Below, one piece after another: positions 10,299-18,655 of a stretch of DNA of 64,000 bases (within the stretch, counting starts at the first letter, position 1; each line of letters opens with the position of its first letter). The notes below the pieces were generated by a model. That model saw only the letters and a list, made by a program, of their open reading frames with translations. It did no database searches and was not told the origin of the DNA. The translations under genes were made by a program, and so were the position numbers. Source of the stretch: DATGKG01 sp963851325 (GTDB lineage: Bacteria > Desulfobacterota > Binatia > Binatales > Binataceae); the NCBI GenBank assembly GCA_963851325.1, contig CAWKOR010000001.1, forward strand, positions 992,001 through 1,056,000, written 5' to 3'.

Positions 10299-10595
10299 TT
10301 AGCGAACCCGAAACGATGTGAACTCGCCGCGATAGTCGCTCCACTCCTCGGTTACATCCTGCACCCTCGCGCCGGGCGGCCCCGTATGCGCCCATGCCCA
10401 CAGCATTTGAAGATTGCGGCGCGCTCCTTCCGCGAGGATTTCCACTTCCTCACCCGAGGCTAAATTGCGCACCCATCCGGTGAGGCCGAGTCCTTGAGCT
10501 TCATCCATCGTCGCGCGGCGAAAGAAGACGCCCTGCACCCGCCCCCGCACCACGATGTGGAGCCTCGCAGGATCAGGGACATAGTCATCAACCAT
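10299..10595 (-). CDS. acyP: Acylphosphatase
   Basis: Small enzyme that hydrolyses carboxyl-phosphate bonds of acylphosphates. It has 98 residues, the family norm. The signature GRVQGVFFRRAT contains the catalytic Arg (residue 26), and GWVRNLASGEEVEI contains the catalytic Asn (residue 44). It starts 8 bases after the ligA stop on the same strand and is probably co-transcribed with ligA. Confidence 0.93.
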   Translation of the reverse strand: MVDDYVPDPARLHIVVRGRVQGVFFRRATMDEAQGLGLTGWVRNLASGEEVEILAEGARRNLQMLWAWAHTGPPGARVQDVTEEWSDYRGEFTSFRVR

Positions 10596-10603
10596 AGATC
10601 GTT

Positions 10604-12622
10604 TCAGGCGCCCATCGCGAGGAATTCCTTTTCGTCGAGGATGCGCACGCCCAACTCCTGCGCTTTGCGCGCCTTCGAGCCCGGGTCGGCGCCGACCAGC
10701 ACAAAATCCGTCTTGCGGCTAACGGAGCCGCTCACGCGTCCGCCGCCCTCGAAGATTTTCTGCTCGGCCTGCTCGCGCGTCATCGTTTCCAGGGTGCCGG
10801 TCAGCACGAAGGTCTTGTCGCGAAATGGCCCCCGGCCCTCCGCGACGCGCACTTTCTCGATGTCGAGTTCCCGCTCCAGACGCTTCACCGCATCGAGGTT
10901 GCGCGGCTCATCGAAATATTCGCGGATGCTATGTGCGACCTCGCCGCCGATGTCGCGCACCGAGGACAGCTCTTCCTCGCTCGCCGCGGCCAATGCATCG
11001 ATGGTGTGGAACTTCAGCGCGAGCTGACGCGCCGTATGTTCCCCGACGTGTCGGATGCCGAGCCCATTGATGACGCGATCGAGCGGCGCCGTGCGGGAGT
11101 TCTCGATATTCGCGATGAGATTCTCCGCGCTCTTCTTGCCCATTCTTTCCAGCGCGAGAAGTTCCGGCACCTTATCCTTCAATTTGTAGATGTCATCGAG
11201 ATCGGCAACCAGCTTCGATTCGATGAGCTGCCCGACCAGCTTGTCGCCGAGCCCGTCGATGTTCATGCAGTTCTTCGACGCGAAATGGCGCACCGATTCG
11301 CGCATCCGTGCCGGGCAGTTCACGTTGACGCACAGGTACGCAACCTCGCCCTCCTCATGCACGATGGCGCCGCCACAGACCGGGCAATGCGTGGGCATCT
11401 GGAATTCTTCGGCGCGCGGATCGCCAGGCTGCGTGACGCGCACCACGTAAGGAATCACGTCGCCCGCGCGCTCGATAAGCACCGTGTCGCCCTCGCGGAT
11501 ATCCTTGCGCCGAATCTCGTCGAGGTTGTGCAGCGAGGCGTTCGAGATCGTCACGCCGGCGAGCTGGACGGGGGCCAGCTTCGCCACCGGTGTGAGCGAT
11601 CCGATGCGCCCGACGTAGGCTTCGATTTTGTCGACTTTCGTCTCCGCCTGTTGCGCCTTGAACTTGTACGCGATGGCCCAGCGCGGCGAGCGCGAGACCT
11701 CACCGAGCTGGTTCTGCAAGGGGTACGAATTGACCTTCGCGACCACCCCGTCCGCATCGTATTCGAGCGCATGGCGCCGCTCGGTGAGGTCATTCCAAAA
11801 CTCCAACACTTCATCGACGCTTTTGCAGACTCTGGATTCCGGATTTACGCGCAATCCCAACTCGCGCAGCGCCTGCAGAAATTCCCACTGCGACTTCACC
11901 TCGAGGCCTTCCACGATGCCGGGGGCATAAAGAAAAATATCCAGCGGACGCGAGGCGGTGATTTTCGGATCGAGCTGGCGCAGCGATCCGGCCGCCGCGT
12001 TGCGAGGATTCATGAACACCGGCTCGCCGTTGCTTTCACGCTCCGCATTGAGCCGCGCGAATCCGGCCTTCGAATAGATCACCTCGCCGCGAACTTCGAG
12101 CAGGTCGGGAATCGTACCATCCTTCGGTTTGAGCAGCCGTAGCGGCACGCTCTTGATGGTGCGGACGTTGAGCGTGATGTCCTCGCCATTGTCACCGTCG
12201 CCGCGCGTCGACGCAGTGGTCAGCACGCCCTCTTCATAGATCAGCTCTACGCTGAGTCCGTCGAGCTTCACCTCCGCGACGTACTCAACATCGGCATCGC
12301 TATGCAGCATTCGCTTGATGCGCTTGTCGAACTCGACCATCTCTTCGGCGTTCATCGCGTTGGCTAGCGACATCATCATCTTGCGATGATGCACGACGCC
12401 GAATTTCTCGCTAGGCGCCGCGCCGACCCGCTGGGTGGGAGAATCGGGAGAGACCAGCGCGGGATGCGCGACCTCGAGCGCTTCTAGGCGGCGCATCAGC
12501 ACGTCGTACTCGGCATCCGAGATCTCGGGCGCATCGAGCACGTAGTAGAGGTGATTCGCGCGATTGATTTGTTCGCGCAACCGGTCGGCCTCGGCGCGCG
12601 CTTTGTCGAGATCCCTGGACAT
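10604..12622 (-). CDS. ligA: NAD-dependent DNA ligase
   Basis: Essential replicative DNA ligase that seals nicks using NAD+. All domains are present: Ia domain (LREQINRANHLYYV), adenylation domain with the nucleophile Lys119 in VKLDG, OB fold, Cys4 zinc finger (CPVCGGAIVHEEGEVAYLCVN, then NCPARM), helix-hairpin-helix region (GIRHVGEHTARQLA) and a C-terminal BRCT domain (FRDKTFVLTGTLETMTREQAEQKI). 672 residues from ATG 12622; a GTG two codons upstream is an alternative. Followed closely by acyP. Confidence 0.97.
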   Translation of the reverse strand: MSRDLDKARAEADRLREQINRANHLYYVLDAPEISDAEYDVLMRRLEALEVAHPALVSPDSPTQRVGAAPSEKFGVVHHRKMMMSLANAMNAEEMVEFDKRIKRMLHSDADVEYVAEVKLDGLSVELIYEEGVLTTASTRGDGDNGEDITLNVRTIKSVPLRLLKPKDGTIPDLLEVRGEVIYSKAGFARLNAERESNGEPVFMNPRNAAAGSLRQLDPKITASRPLDIFLYAPGIVEGLEVKSQWEFLQALRELGLRVNPESRVCKSVDEVLEFWNDLTERRHALEYDADGVVAKVNSYPLQNQLGEVSRSPRWAIAYKFKAQQAETKVDKIEAYVGRIGSLTPVAKLAPVQLAGVTISNASLHNLDEIRRKDIREGDTVLIERAGDVIPYVVRVTQPGDPRAEEFQMPTHCPVCGGAIVHEEGEVAYLCVNVNCPARMRESVRHFASKNCMNIDGLGDKLVGQLIESKLVADLDDIYKLKDKVPELLALERMGKKSAENLIANIENSRTAPLDRVINGLGIRHVGEHTARQLALKFHTIDALAAASEEELSSVRDIGGEVAHSIREYFDEPRNLDAVKRLERELDIEKVRVAEGRGPFRDKTFVLTGTLETMTREQAEQKIFEGGGRVSGSVSRKTDFVLVGADPGSKARKAQELGVRILDEKEFLAMGA

Positions 12623-12664
12623 GAGCACCGATCATTTCGGCTCACGATCGCGAGGTCAAGACGA

Positions 12665-12694
12665 AAGGACCGCGGCACTCGAGGCCGCGGTCCG
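12665..12694 (-). terminator. Hairpin terminator after the small membrane protein gene
   Basis: GGACCGCGGC pairs perfectly with GCCGCGGTCC around a 7-base loop (12667-12693). Read on the minus strand it is followed by TTTCGTCTT and lies 10 bases past the stop at 12703, so it probably ends that transcript before ligA. Confidence 0.55.
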
Positions 12695-12702
12695 CATCCG
12701 AA

Positions 12703-13071
12703 TCAACCTTTGGGCGGAGGTGGTGGACCCTCGGAGCCGGGACCTTCCCAGTGGCGATGATGCCATCCCTCGGGCGGTCCGTAATTGCCGCCGCCTGGGC
12801 CATAGCTCCACCATGGCGGAGGAGGTGGCGGACCGTATTGCATGGTGCGGGGACCTTGGCAGCTCCCCATCCCGCCCGGCGGAGGATGATGATGCCGATG
12901 ATGGCCGGCGATCAAAATCGACAGCGCGATCAGGACGAGTGCGGCAATCAAACCACCTCGCCACCATTTGTTTTCGTACTGCGCCGCAGCCTCGAGGCTT
13001 TCGATGCGTCGTTCGAGTCGGCGCAGCGTCTCGTCATTCGGATTCGGGGGATTCTGGGATTCTTCAGGCAC
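12703..13071 (-). CDS. Small membrane protein with Pro/Gly/Trp-rich tail
   Basis: Unrecognised protein of 122 residues. Residues 1-40 are polar with a short predicted coiled coil (DETLRRLERRIESLEAAAQYE), followed by one membrane segment (GGLIAALVLIALSILIAG), a His cluster (HHRHHHPPP) and a low-complexity tail rich in Pro, Gly, Tyr and Trp. The GTG start at 13071 has AGGAAG upstream. It is flanked by a terminator on the 3' side and by the tandem REPIN-like repeats on the 5' side. Likely envelope-associated, with the His-rich region a possible metal site (inference). Confidence 0.65.
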   Translation of the reverse strand: MPEESQNPPNPNDETLRRLERRIESLEAAAQYENKWWRGGLIAALVLIALSILIAGHHRHHHPPPGGMGSCQGPRTMQYGPPPPPPWWSYGPGGGNYGPPEGWHHRHWEGPGSEGPPPPPKG

Positions 13072-13170
13072 TACTTCCTACTCCTTGCAGAATACTAATG
13101 ATGAGCGCGATCCGCTCTCCATGTAAGACGCTCGGAGGCCACCACGGTTTCGCGAGCAGAACCTTCCTCA

Positions 13171-13340
13171 TAGGGGCGGTTCGCGAACCGCCCGCAACGA
13201 TATTCCAGTCTGCGAAAGCATCCCGCGAATACTGTCTTAAGTGGAACACGCTCTAGCCTGCGGGCCACTACGGAAATCTCAGGATCGGAAAATCGATGCG
13301 ATGCGGCATCGTTGCGGGTCGTTCGCGAACGACCCCTACC
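13171..13340. repeat. REPIN-like element, tandem copy 1
   Basis: A 170-base unit bounded by two inverted palindromes. Left: GGGCGGTTCGCGAACCGCCC (13174-13193) followed by GCAACGAT. Right: GGGTCGTTCGCGAACGACCC (13316-13335) preceded by ATCGTTGC. The right end, reverse-complemented, matches the left end base for base outside two stem positions that differ by paired changes. The internal part resembles copy 2 with few differences. Confidence 0.85.
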
Positions 13341-13410
13341 AGGATTGCTCGCGCGGCGACGGGCGCGCGAAAATGGCCGACGCGGCTCAATTGGTTCGCG
13401 TTCGATCCTC

Positions 13411-13580
13411 GTAGGGCGGTTCGCGAACCGCCCGCAACGATACCCCAGACTGCGAAAGCATCCCGCGAATGCGCTCTTAAGTGGAACACGCTCTAGCCTG
13501 CGGGCCACTACGGAAATCTCGGGATCGGAAAATCGATGCGATGCAGCATCGTTGCGGGTCGTTCGCGAACGACCCCTACC
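13411..13580. repeat. REPIN-like element, tandem copy 2
   Basis: The second copy is displaced by exactly 240 bases from copy 1, with the same end palindromes at 13414-13433 and 13556-13575. It differs from copy 1 at a handful of internal positions (for example 13441-13452 and 13470-13480). Together the copies fill the 557-base gap between the small membrane protein gene and the metallo-hydrolase gene; a spacer of 70 bases lies between them. Confidence 0.85.
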
Positions 13581-13628
13581 AGGAATGAGGAAGCGAAAGC
13601 GAGATTCCGGTTTATCTTCGATTGACTC

Positions 13629-14318
13629 TCAGCGGCTATAGCCCATCGCGTCGAGGAAATCGTCGAGGGTCGGGAAACGCATGTACATGTTGGTGCGCTT
13701 CTGCTTGCCGATGGTGGTGCTCGATTCGTTCGAATACGCGTGCCCCGGATAGACCACCGTATTCTCGTCGAGATTGCGCAGCGTGTCGTTGAGGCTATGG
13801 TACATCGCTTCGGGATCGGAGCCGGGAAGATCGACGCGTCCGCACGAATTCACAAACAGGGTGTCGCCCGAAACCAGGTTCCCGTCGACCAGAAAGCATT
13901 GCGAGCCCGGCGTATGCCCGGGAGTATGCAGAAATTTCACGTCCAGCTCACCGACCTTGAAGACGTCGCCGGCATCGACCTTAACAATATCGGAATCCGA
14001 GAGCCCCGCGACTTTGCGCGCGCCCTCTGCTTCATGCTTGTTGAGGTAAACCTTCACCTTGACCTTGGCGAGCATGTCGGCGGCGCCTTCGATAGTCTGG
14101 CCCATCATGCGGCCGCCAAGATGATCCTGGTGATAGTGAGTGATGAGGATCTTGTCGATTTCGTAGCCATCGCGATTGACCGCATCGATAATCGCGTCGA
14201 CATCCCATGCGGGATCGACCACCGCGGCCTTGCGCGTCTTGGGATCGCCGATGAGGTAAATGAAATTCGCCATCGGACCGATTTGAGCCTGGCGAAGGTA
14301 GATGCGATTTTCTTCCAT
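13629..14318 (-). CDS. MBL-fold metallohydrolase (glyoxalase II-like)
   Basis: Metallo-beta-lactamase-fold hydrolase of the hydroxyacylglutathione hydrolase / persulfide dioxygenase branch. Metal ligands are visible in THYHQDHLGG (residues about 60-69), in HTPGHTPGSQ, in SGDTLFVNSCGRVDLPGS (bridging Asp) and in YPGHAY. 229 residues, single domain. It is the last gene of a three-gene minus-strand run after a rhodanese and an adenosyltransferase. The rhodanese partnership suggests sulfur or persulfide chemistry over glyoxalase II activity, but substrate is an inference. Confidence 0.85.
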   Translation of the reverse strand: MEENRIYLRQAQIGPMANFIYLIGDPKTRKAAVVDPAWDVDAIIDAVNRDGYEIDKILITHYHQDHLGGRMMGQTIEGAADMLAKVKVKVYLNKHEAEGARKVAGLSDSDIVKVDAGDVFKVGELDVKFLHTPGHTPGSQCFLVDGNLVSGDTLFVNSCGRVDLPGSDPEAMYHSLNDTLRNLDENTVVYPGHAYSNESSTTIGKQKRTNMYMRFPTLDDFLDAMGYSR

Positions 14319-14365
14319 AGACCTAACCCCTGGCCCTTCCCTTGCCGGGAAGGGAATCAGACAAG
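14319..14365. repeat. Short palindromic repeat, family III copy 1
   Basis: The element begins AGACCTAACCCCT, continues with a CCCTTCCCttgccGGGAAGGG hairpin and ends AATCAGACAAG. Near-identical words recur at 46822-46870 and, inverted, at 50354-50395. Here it occupies nearly all of the 54-base gap between the MBL and adenosyltransferase genes, inside an operon. Confidence 0.7.
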
Positions 14366-14372
14366 CACCAAT

Positions 14373-15005
14373 TCACTTCCTCGTCGCGATTTTCTTCGCC
14401 GGCTTGGAAGGAAGCTGCAGGCCACGATCCCATAAAAACTCCGGTTCGCCGAGGCGCTTCGCGATCCATCGCGATTGCACAAAAAAATGGTCGCTCAGCC
14501 GGTTGATATAGATGATGAGCTGGTCGCCGATTTCTTCCTCGCGCTTGACCGCCCACAGCACCCGCTCGGCGCGACGGCATACCGTGCGCGCCTGATGCAA
14601 AAATGCGTTGAGCACGCCGCCGCCCGGCAGCGTGAACGATTTGAGCGGCTCGAGGTCCTTCTCCATCCGATCCATTTCTTCTTCGAGCAGCTTGACCTCG
14701 CCCTCGCCCATCTTGTGCATGCCTTCGTACTCGCCGTCGGGCGGGGTGGCGAGCTCAGAGCCAACGTCGAAGAGTTCGTTCTGGATGCGGCGCAGCATCT
14801 CCGAATACCAAAGGTAATCATCGCCAAGGCGATCTTTGTATTCCATTAGATATGTGCGCACGATTCCGACGATCGAATTGAGCTCGTCGACGGTGCCGTA
14901 CGATTCGAGGCGCCCGCTTTCTTTCGGGACACGCTTGCCGCCGACCAGCGCCGTCGTCCCCTTGTCTCCGGTGCGGGTGTAAATGCGGGTCAGCCTGATC
15001 GCCAT
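14373..15005 (-). CDS. Cob(I)alamin adenosyltransferase, PduO type
   Basis: Transfers the adenosyl group of ATP to cob(I)alamin to make coenzyme B12. The ATP-binding N-terminus IYTRTGDKGTTALVGGKRVPK (residues 8-28) and GRLESYGTVDELNS are diagnostic, and the C-terminal helix YINRLSDHFFVQSRW with the preceding CRRAERV is the corrinoid-binding end. I start at ATG 15005 (210 residues), 4 bases after the rhodanese stop; the frame extends upstream but overlaps that gene. An acidic helical insert (MHKMGEGEVKLLEEEMDRMEKD) lies in the middle. Confidence 0.92.
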   Translation of the reverse strand: MAIRLTRIYTRTGDKGTTALVGGKRVPKESGRLESYGTVDELNSIVGIVRTYLMEYKDRLGDDYLWYSEMLRRIQNELFDVGSELATPPDGEYEGMHKMGEGEVKLLEEEMDRMEKDLEPLKSFTLPGGGVLNAFLHQARTVCRRAERVLWAVKREEEIGDQLIIYINRLSDHFFVQSRWIAKRLGEPEFLWDRGLQLPSKPAKKIATRK

Positions 15006-15009
15006 GCCC

Positions 15010-15450
15010 TCAAAGCCCCGCTTTGGCGCGCAGCGCGGCGTAGCCCGCGTCGCCCACGTCGCTGGAAACCGGGAGGCCTTCGTCGCGCCATCCCTTGCCG
15101 ATGATCGCGCCCGAAGCGTCGCGCTGTCCGCCGAATCCGCCCACCACATTGGTGAGGTCGGTGTACCCCGCGCCTTCGAGGATTTCGCAGGCACGCTGCG
15201 AGCGTCCGCCTGAGAGGCATCCGACGATCAGCTTGGTGTTTTTCGGGATGACCTTTGCGACGATGGTTTCGAAATCATCATTGAGCTGCATGTTCCCCGG
15301 GCCCTTTATGAAAACCACCGGGATGTTGAGCGCGCCAGTCGGATGACCCTGGCCGAATTCATTCTCAGTGCGGACATCGAGGTAAATCGCGCCGGGATTT
15401 TTGGAAAGAGCGTCGTGAGCCTCAGCGGGCTTCTGCTGTTTGATTGCCAT
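15010..15450 (-). CDS. Rhodanese-like domain protein
   Basis: Single rhodanese domain of 146 residues that carries persulfide sulfur. YLDVRTENEFGQGHPTGALNIP is the domain's first signature, and the active loop VGCLSGGRSQRA contains the catalytic Cys (about residue 78). The loop CLSGGRS is that of small sulfurtransferases. First gene of the rhodanese - adenosyltransferase - MBL run. Confidence 0.92.
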   Translation of the reverse strand: MAIKQQKPAEAHDALSKNPGAIYLDVRTENEFGQGHPTGALNIPVVFIKGPGNMQLNDDFETIVAKVIPKNTKLIVGCLSGGRSQRACEILEGAGYTDLTNVVGGFGGQRDASGAIIGKGWRDEGLPVSSDVGDAGYAALRAKAGL

Positions 15451-15556
15451 AACGATAGTGTCCTTCGACCGAGCCTTAGCGACCTTGAGATGATGTTCCT
15501 TGCAGGGAAAAATCTACCACGGGAAAGACGCGCCTCGTACCCCCCGGAAACTTCGC

Positions 15557-16957
15557 TCAAGGTTGATGGTTCTGGACCGCACGTACCCGGCTGAAATCAA
15601 ACCATCCGTCCGGAGGCTCGCGATACGGGTCCCACGTATCGAGTCGCAATCTTCCACTCGCCGACAAGACCGCACAATCGTCGCCTTCGAGAACTACCAT
15701 CGAGGGCTTCTTCGACTGCAAAGCCACAACATAGAAGTCGGTGCTCCAATGCTGAAAGGGAGTGTTCTTGAACCATCCGATTTTGGCCCTTGGCACGCAG
15801 GTAGCTTGCGACGTCGCAATGAGATCCGTAAGTCTCCGGCTCAGCTCCCGCCAGGCGATGCTCTGAAGCGACAGGACCAGCAGGAACACGCTCCCCAGCG
15901 AAATCAGGCACCATGCTCTGCGGCGTTCATTCAATTCTTCGCTGATCGAGCTCCAAAACGCCTCCGCCACCGCGCCGAACATGAGTATCAGCGCGATTCC
16001 CGGATACCAGAAGCGAAAGCCCTGCGCATCGATCCAGTTGGCGGAGTTAGTCGCCCATGGAACCAGACAAAGTCCGCCCAAAACCACCGCGATAGTTGCG
16101 ATACGCGCTGCGATCGCACTTTCTTGCCGCCGCGCGGAAGACCAGACCAACGCAGCCGCCGCGATCAAGGTGAGTAACATCGAGATCAAAGGCCATCCGA
16201 GCACCGCACTGTAAAAGGTGAATTTCAAGACCCCAAGACCGAGCGTCTTGGTTTCATAGGCACCCAACGGCTTGAAGACTCGCGCCAATGCCATCAGCAT
16301 CATCACTGCCCCAAAACCCAATGCGCGCATCCGGACCGCGGAACGCGTCAACGCGGTCAGACATGCCGCAGTCGCCACGGCAGCGAGGTGAACCGCCACT
16401 ACCGGATGCGCGCCCCATGCACCGACAGCCAGAATCATTACCAGCGGCAGGTGGGCGAACGATAAATCGCCAAGCGCAAACAGCAATCCGGGCCACAGAA
16501 GATTCGCGCCATGGAATCCCTCGGCGTGAAAGGCAAACTGCCCAGGCAGCGAGGCCAGGCAAATCGAGAGGGCCGGCCACGCGAACCGCGAACGATACGA
16601 CGTGCCGCAGACGATCCACGAGGCGGCGAGCGCGATTGCTGGTATCGCAACATGGCAGGAATTGTAAATCAGTCTGAGGATCGCGAAGTTGCTGGTGAAA
16701 TGACTCGCGATAAGAGTTGGGAATCGCAACACGCTGTTGAGCTGCCTGCTATTCGCAAGACTCTGAGAATCCAGCACATGAAAAAAATGGTGTGCACCGT
16801 CGAATGAAAGAGGCGCGTTGACGAATGCGGCGAAAGCGAGCGCCGTTGTGACTAATAAGAAAAGAATCGCCGCGGCTCGGGAAAAACTAAGACCCCCTTC
16901 CCGGCCCTTTTTGTGTGGAAGGTCAAGCGTCTCAAATGGAAACGGTTTGCTTGGCAA
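15557..16957 (-). CDS. Polytopic membrane protein with C-terminal soluble domain
   Basis: I do not recognise this 466-residue protein. About ten hydrophobic segments occupy residues 25-365; an early loop with an acidic residue (NAPLSFDGAHHFFHVLD) after the first segment is reminiscent of GT-C glycosyltransferases, where that Asp is catalytic. The last 100 residues (from about TDLIATSQATC) are hydrophilic and probably periplasmic. The start is uncertain: TTG at 16957 is the best upstream codon, with no strong ribosome-binding site and no Met before the first membrane segment. It is divergent from the secreted protein gene at 17043. Confidence 0.6.
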   Translation of the reverse strand: MPSKPFPFETLDLPHKKGREGGLSFSRAAAILFLLVTTALAFAAFVNAPLSFDGAHHFFHVLDSQSLANSRQLNSVLRFPTLIASHFTSNFAILRLIYNSCHVAIPAIALAASWIVCGTSYRSRFAWPALSICLASLPGQFAFHAEGFHGANLLWPGLLFALGDLSFAHLPLVMILAVGAWGAHPVVAVHLAAVATAACLTALTRSAVRMRALGFGAVMMLMALARVFKPLGAYETKTLGLGVLKFTFYSAVLGWPLISMLLTLIAAAALVWSSARRQESAIAARIATIAVVLGGLCLVPWATNSANWIDAQGFRFWYPGIALILMFGAVAEAFWSSISEELNERRRAWCLISLGSVFLLVLSLQSIAWRELSRRLTDLIATSQATCVPRAKIGWFKNTPFQHWSTDFYVVALQSKKPSMVVLEGDDCAVLSASGRLRLDTWDPYREPPDGWFDFSRVRAVQNHQP

Positions 16958-17042
16958 CTTTCAGCCTATATGCGGATGTGATTGGCAACTAGAACGGAAC
17001 ATAGATCGTGAAATCAAATCAAATGAGATTGGAGTTGCGAAG

Positions 17043-17522
17043 GTGAAAACAAATCGTTTTTTGGCAATTTTAGGTGTCTTCCTGACCATCTTGATTGGTC
17101 AGGGCTCGGCGTCAGCTAAGCAGTGCTTCAGCTTGTTCTCAGGTGAGGTAACGCTCGAAGTCAATAGTTCGGTGACCAGCTCGGGCGCTCTGAGCGGAAG
17201 AGTCTTTGGAGGCGGCTTGAGCTCATGCGGCGGTCTCTCAGCTTGGCCGATAGTCGGCAGCGCGTTCAAGAACAATTCGGGAGGGATCACGCTGGCCGTT
17301 CGTTCGATGACAGTCGATGCGGCTGGTTGTGGCGCGGTGGATTACCTCGTTCCACTGGCCGGCAAACCGCTGTCGGGCCCTGCTCAATTCCACAATGATC
17401 GCAACAATGTTTCAAGTACCACCACAATGACGCAGGTGGCCTGTCCCAAGCCATTACCGGGAGCTCAACCAGGCGCGGCCTCAATGACCGGACCCGATGC
17501 ACAGGGAAACACCGCGCATTAG
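17043..17522 (+). CDS. Small secreted protein, unknown function
   Basis: Secreted protein of 159 residues: signal peptide VKTNRFLAILGVFLTILIGQGSASA followed by a mature part with several Cys (KQCFSLF, LSSCGGLS, AAGCGAVD, VACPKPL) that could form disulfides, and Gly/Ser-rich beta-type sequence. I chose GTG 17043, which gives a clean signal peptide; GGAG lies about 12 bases upstream. No known domain recognised. The base composition is less GC-rich than in the core genes around it. Confidence 0.55.
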   Translation: MKTNRFLAILGVFLTILIGQGSASAKQCFSLFSGEVTLEVNSSVTSSGALSGRVFGGGLSSCGGLSAWPIVGSAFKNNSGGITLAVRSMTVDAAGCGAVDYLVPLAGKPLSGPAQFHNDRNNVSSTTTMTQVACPKPLPGAQPGAASMTGPDAQGNTAH

Positions 17523-17573
17523 CTGCCAGCATCGCTGAAATCGCGACACCTGTGGGGAGGGAATTCACCCCTG

Positions 17574-17735
17574 GTAGAAATGTGCTATCCTATTGTTGTG
17601 GCGTCTTTCGGACGCCACAACCGTTTCCCCGGTATCCGAGGTCCTTCGCGGATTCAGGACCATCCCTCGCGATCCTCGTCCGACATAGGCGAAAACAAAG
17701 CCAATTAATCGAGGTATTCCGCGGCATCCACCAGT
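17574..17735. repeat. Non-coding repeat element A (related to 18656-18875)
   Basis: The element shares the word GAAATGTGCTATC (near 17578) and a conserved 3' part (AAAACAAAGCCAATTAATCG near 17694, then ATTCCGCGGCAT) with element B downstream. Between them lie a perfect 11-base hairpin, GTTGTGGCGTC-TTTCG-GACGCCACAAC (17595-17621), and an inverted copy of the GGTCC...GGACC module (17640-17661). A TATCCT box just before the hairpin resembles a -10 site. The remaining gap 17523-17840 shows nothing else. Confidence 0.55.
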
Positions 17736-17840
17736 TTAGCCCCAGCCTTACGACCGATCCTCTGACGCTTCCGCGAATGCTATCCACACTGTGTCGATGG
17801 CGTTTCGCGAAGGTTTCAAGTGGGCTGTTGTGAAAGTTCT

Positions 17841-18359
17841 TCAGCCTTTGGTCTGACTCGCGCAGCTACCGTGGTAGCTGCCGTGGACGTCGCTGATCGG
17901 ACCTTGACCGATGCACTTCACACCACACGAACTATCGTCCGGTGCGCTGAAGTCGAAGCCTATGCCTCGCACTTTCAGCACCAAGTCGAGGTGATGCGGG
18001 TCAAGACCGGAGTTAAGGTTGGTGCAAGTACTCGATCCGGACAACGTGACAGGCAAGGTCAAGCTGCCGGTACCGTTAGAATTAACCGAGTAGATTCCAC
18101 TGGTGATGGTTCCTGGGCAGTCCACGCCTTGAAAAACGCCATGGAAGGTGCCGTTCACGTGGCCCTTGCCGTCGAAGTTGAGTTGCATCAGCTCCGAGAT
18201 CTCAGTGCTGTTACCGGTTACGATGAACTGGGCATCTCCCAAGCACTCGTAGCCTCCGTTTAGGGTTTTGATCGTAAACTTCGCCGATCGCGCCACGATC
18301 GGAGTTGCCGCTATCGCCACCGAAGAAACCATCGCTACTACCAAGGCCTTTCTGAACAT
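17841..18359 (-). CDS. Small secreted beta-rich protein, unknown function
   Basis: 172 residues: signal peptide MFRKALVVAMVSSVAIAATPIVA, then a mature domain with the pattern LNGGYECLG...LNFDGKGHVNGTFHG...CPGTITSGIYSVNSNGTGSLTLPVT. This 'fluid' of Gly/Asn/Ser/Thr strands is a recurrent pattern in secreted proteins of unknown function from soil bacteria. Six Cys suggest disulfides. The gene is monocistronic and lies between the two homologous repeat elements A and B. Confidence 0.65.
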   Translation of the reverse strand: MFRKALVVAMVSSVAIAATPIVARSAKFTIKTLNGGYECLGDAQFIVTGNSTEISELMQLNFDGKGHVNGTFHGVFQGVDCPGTITSGIYSVNSNGTGSLTLPVTLSGSSTCTNLNSGLDPHHLDLVLKVRGIGFDFSAPDDSSCGVKCIGQGPISDVHGSYHGSCASQTKG

Positions 18360-18655
18360 ATCGTATCCCCTCCAATATGGGATTTAGATCCTGCATACAT
18401 CGGATTGGACCCGCTGAGTTTTCGAACGGCTATGCGAGGAACGAAATTTCTGAAATCTGATAAGAAATCGCACATTTGTCAGAAAACTTGCAACCCAAGA
18501 AGGCTGACTTTTCGACGCTAAGATTGACTTATAGACGCCCATCGAATCCTTGCGTCCGCATTCGCATCAAGTCGCCGCTCGCCTATGGCCATGGCTCGTG
18601 CGGCAGCGTTCTTGCCGGTGTTTGTGGCTTGACTACAGAGGTCAAGTTCGCCGGC

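Noticed and set aside
10931..12142. Plus-strand frame of about 400 codons opposite ligA
   Set aside because: Antisense shadow; ligA has all domains in the correct order.
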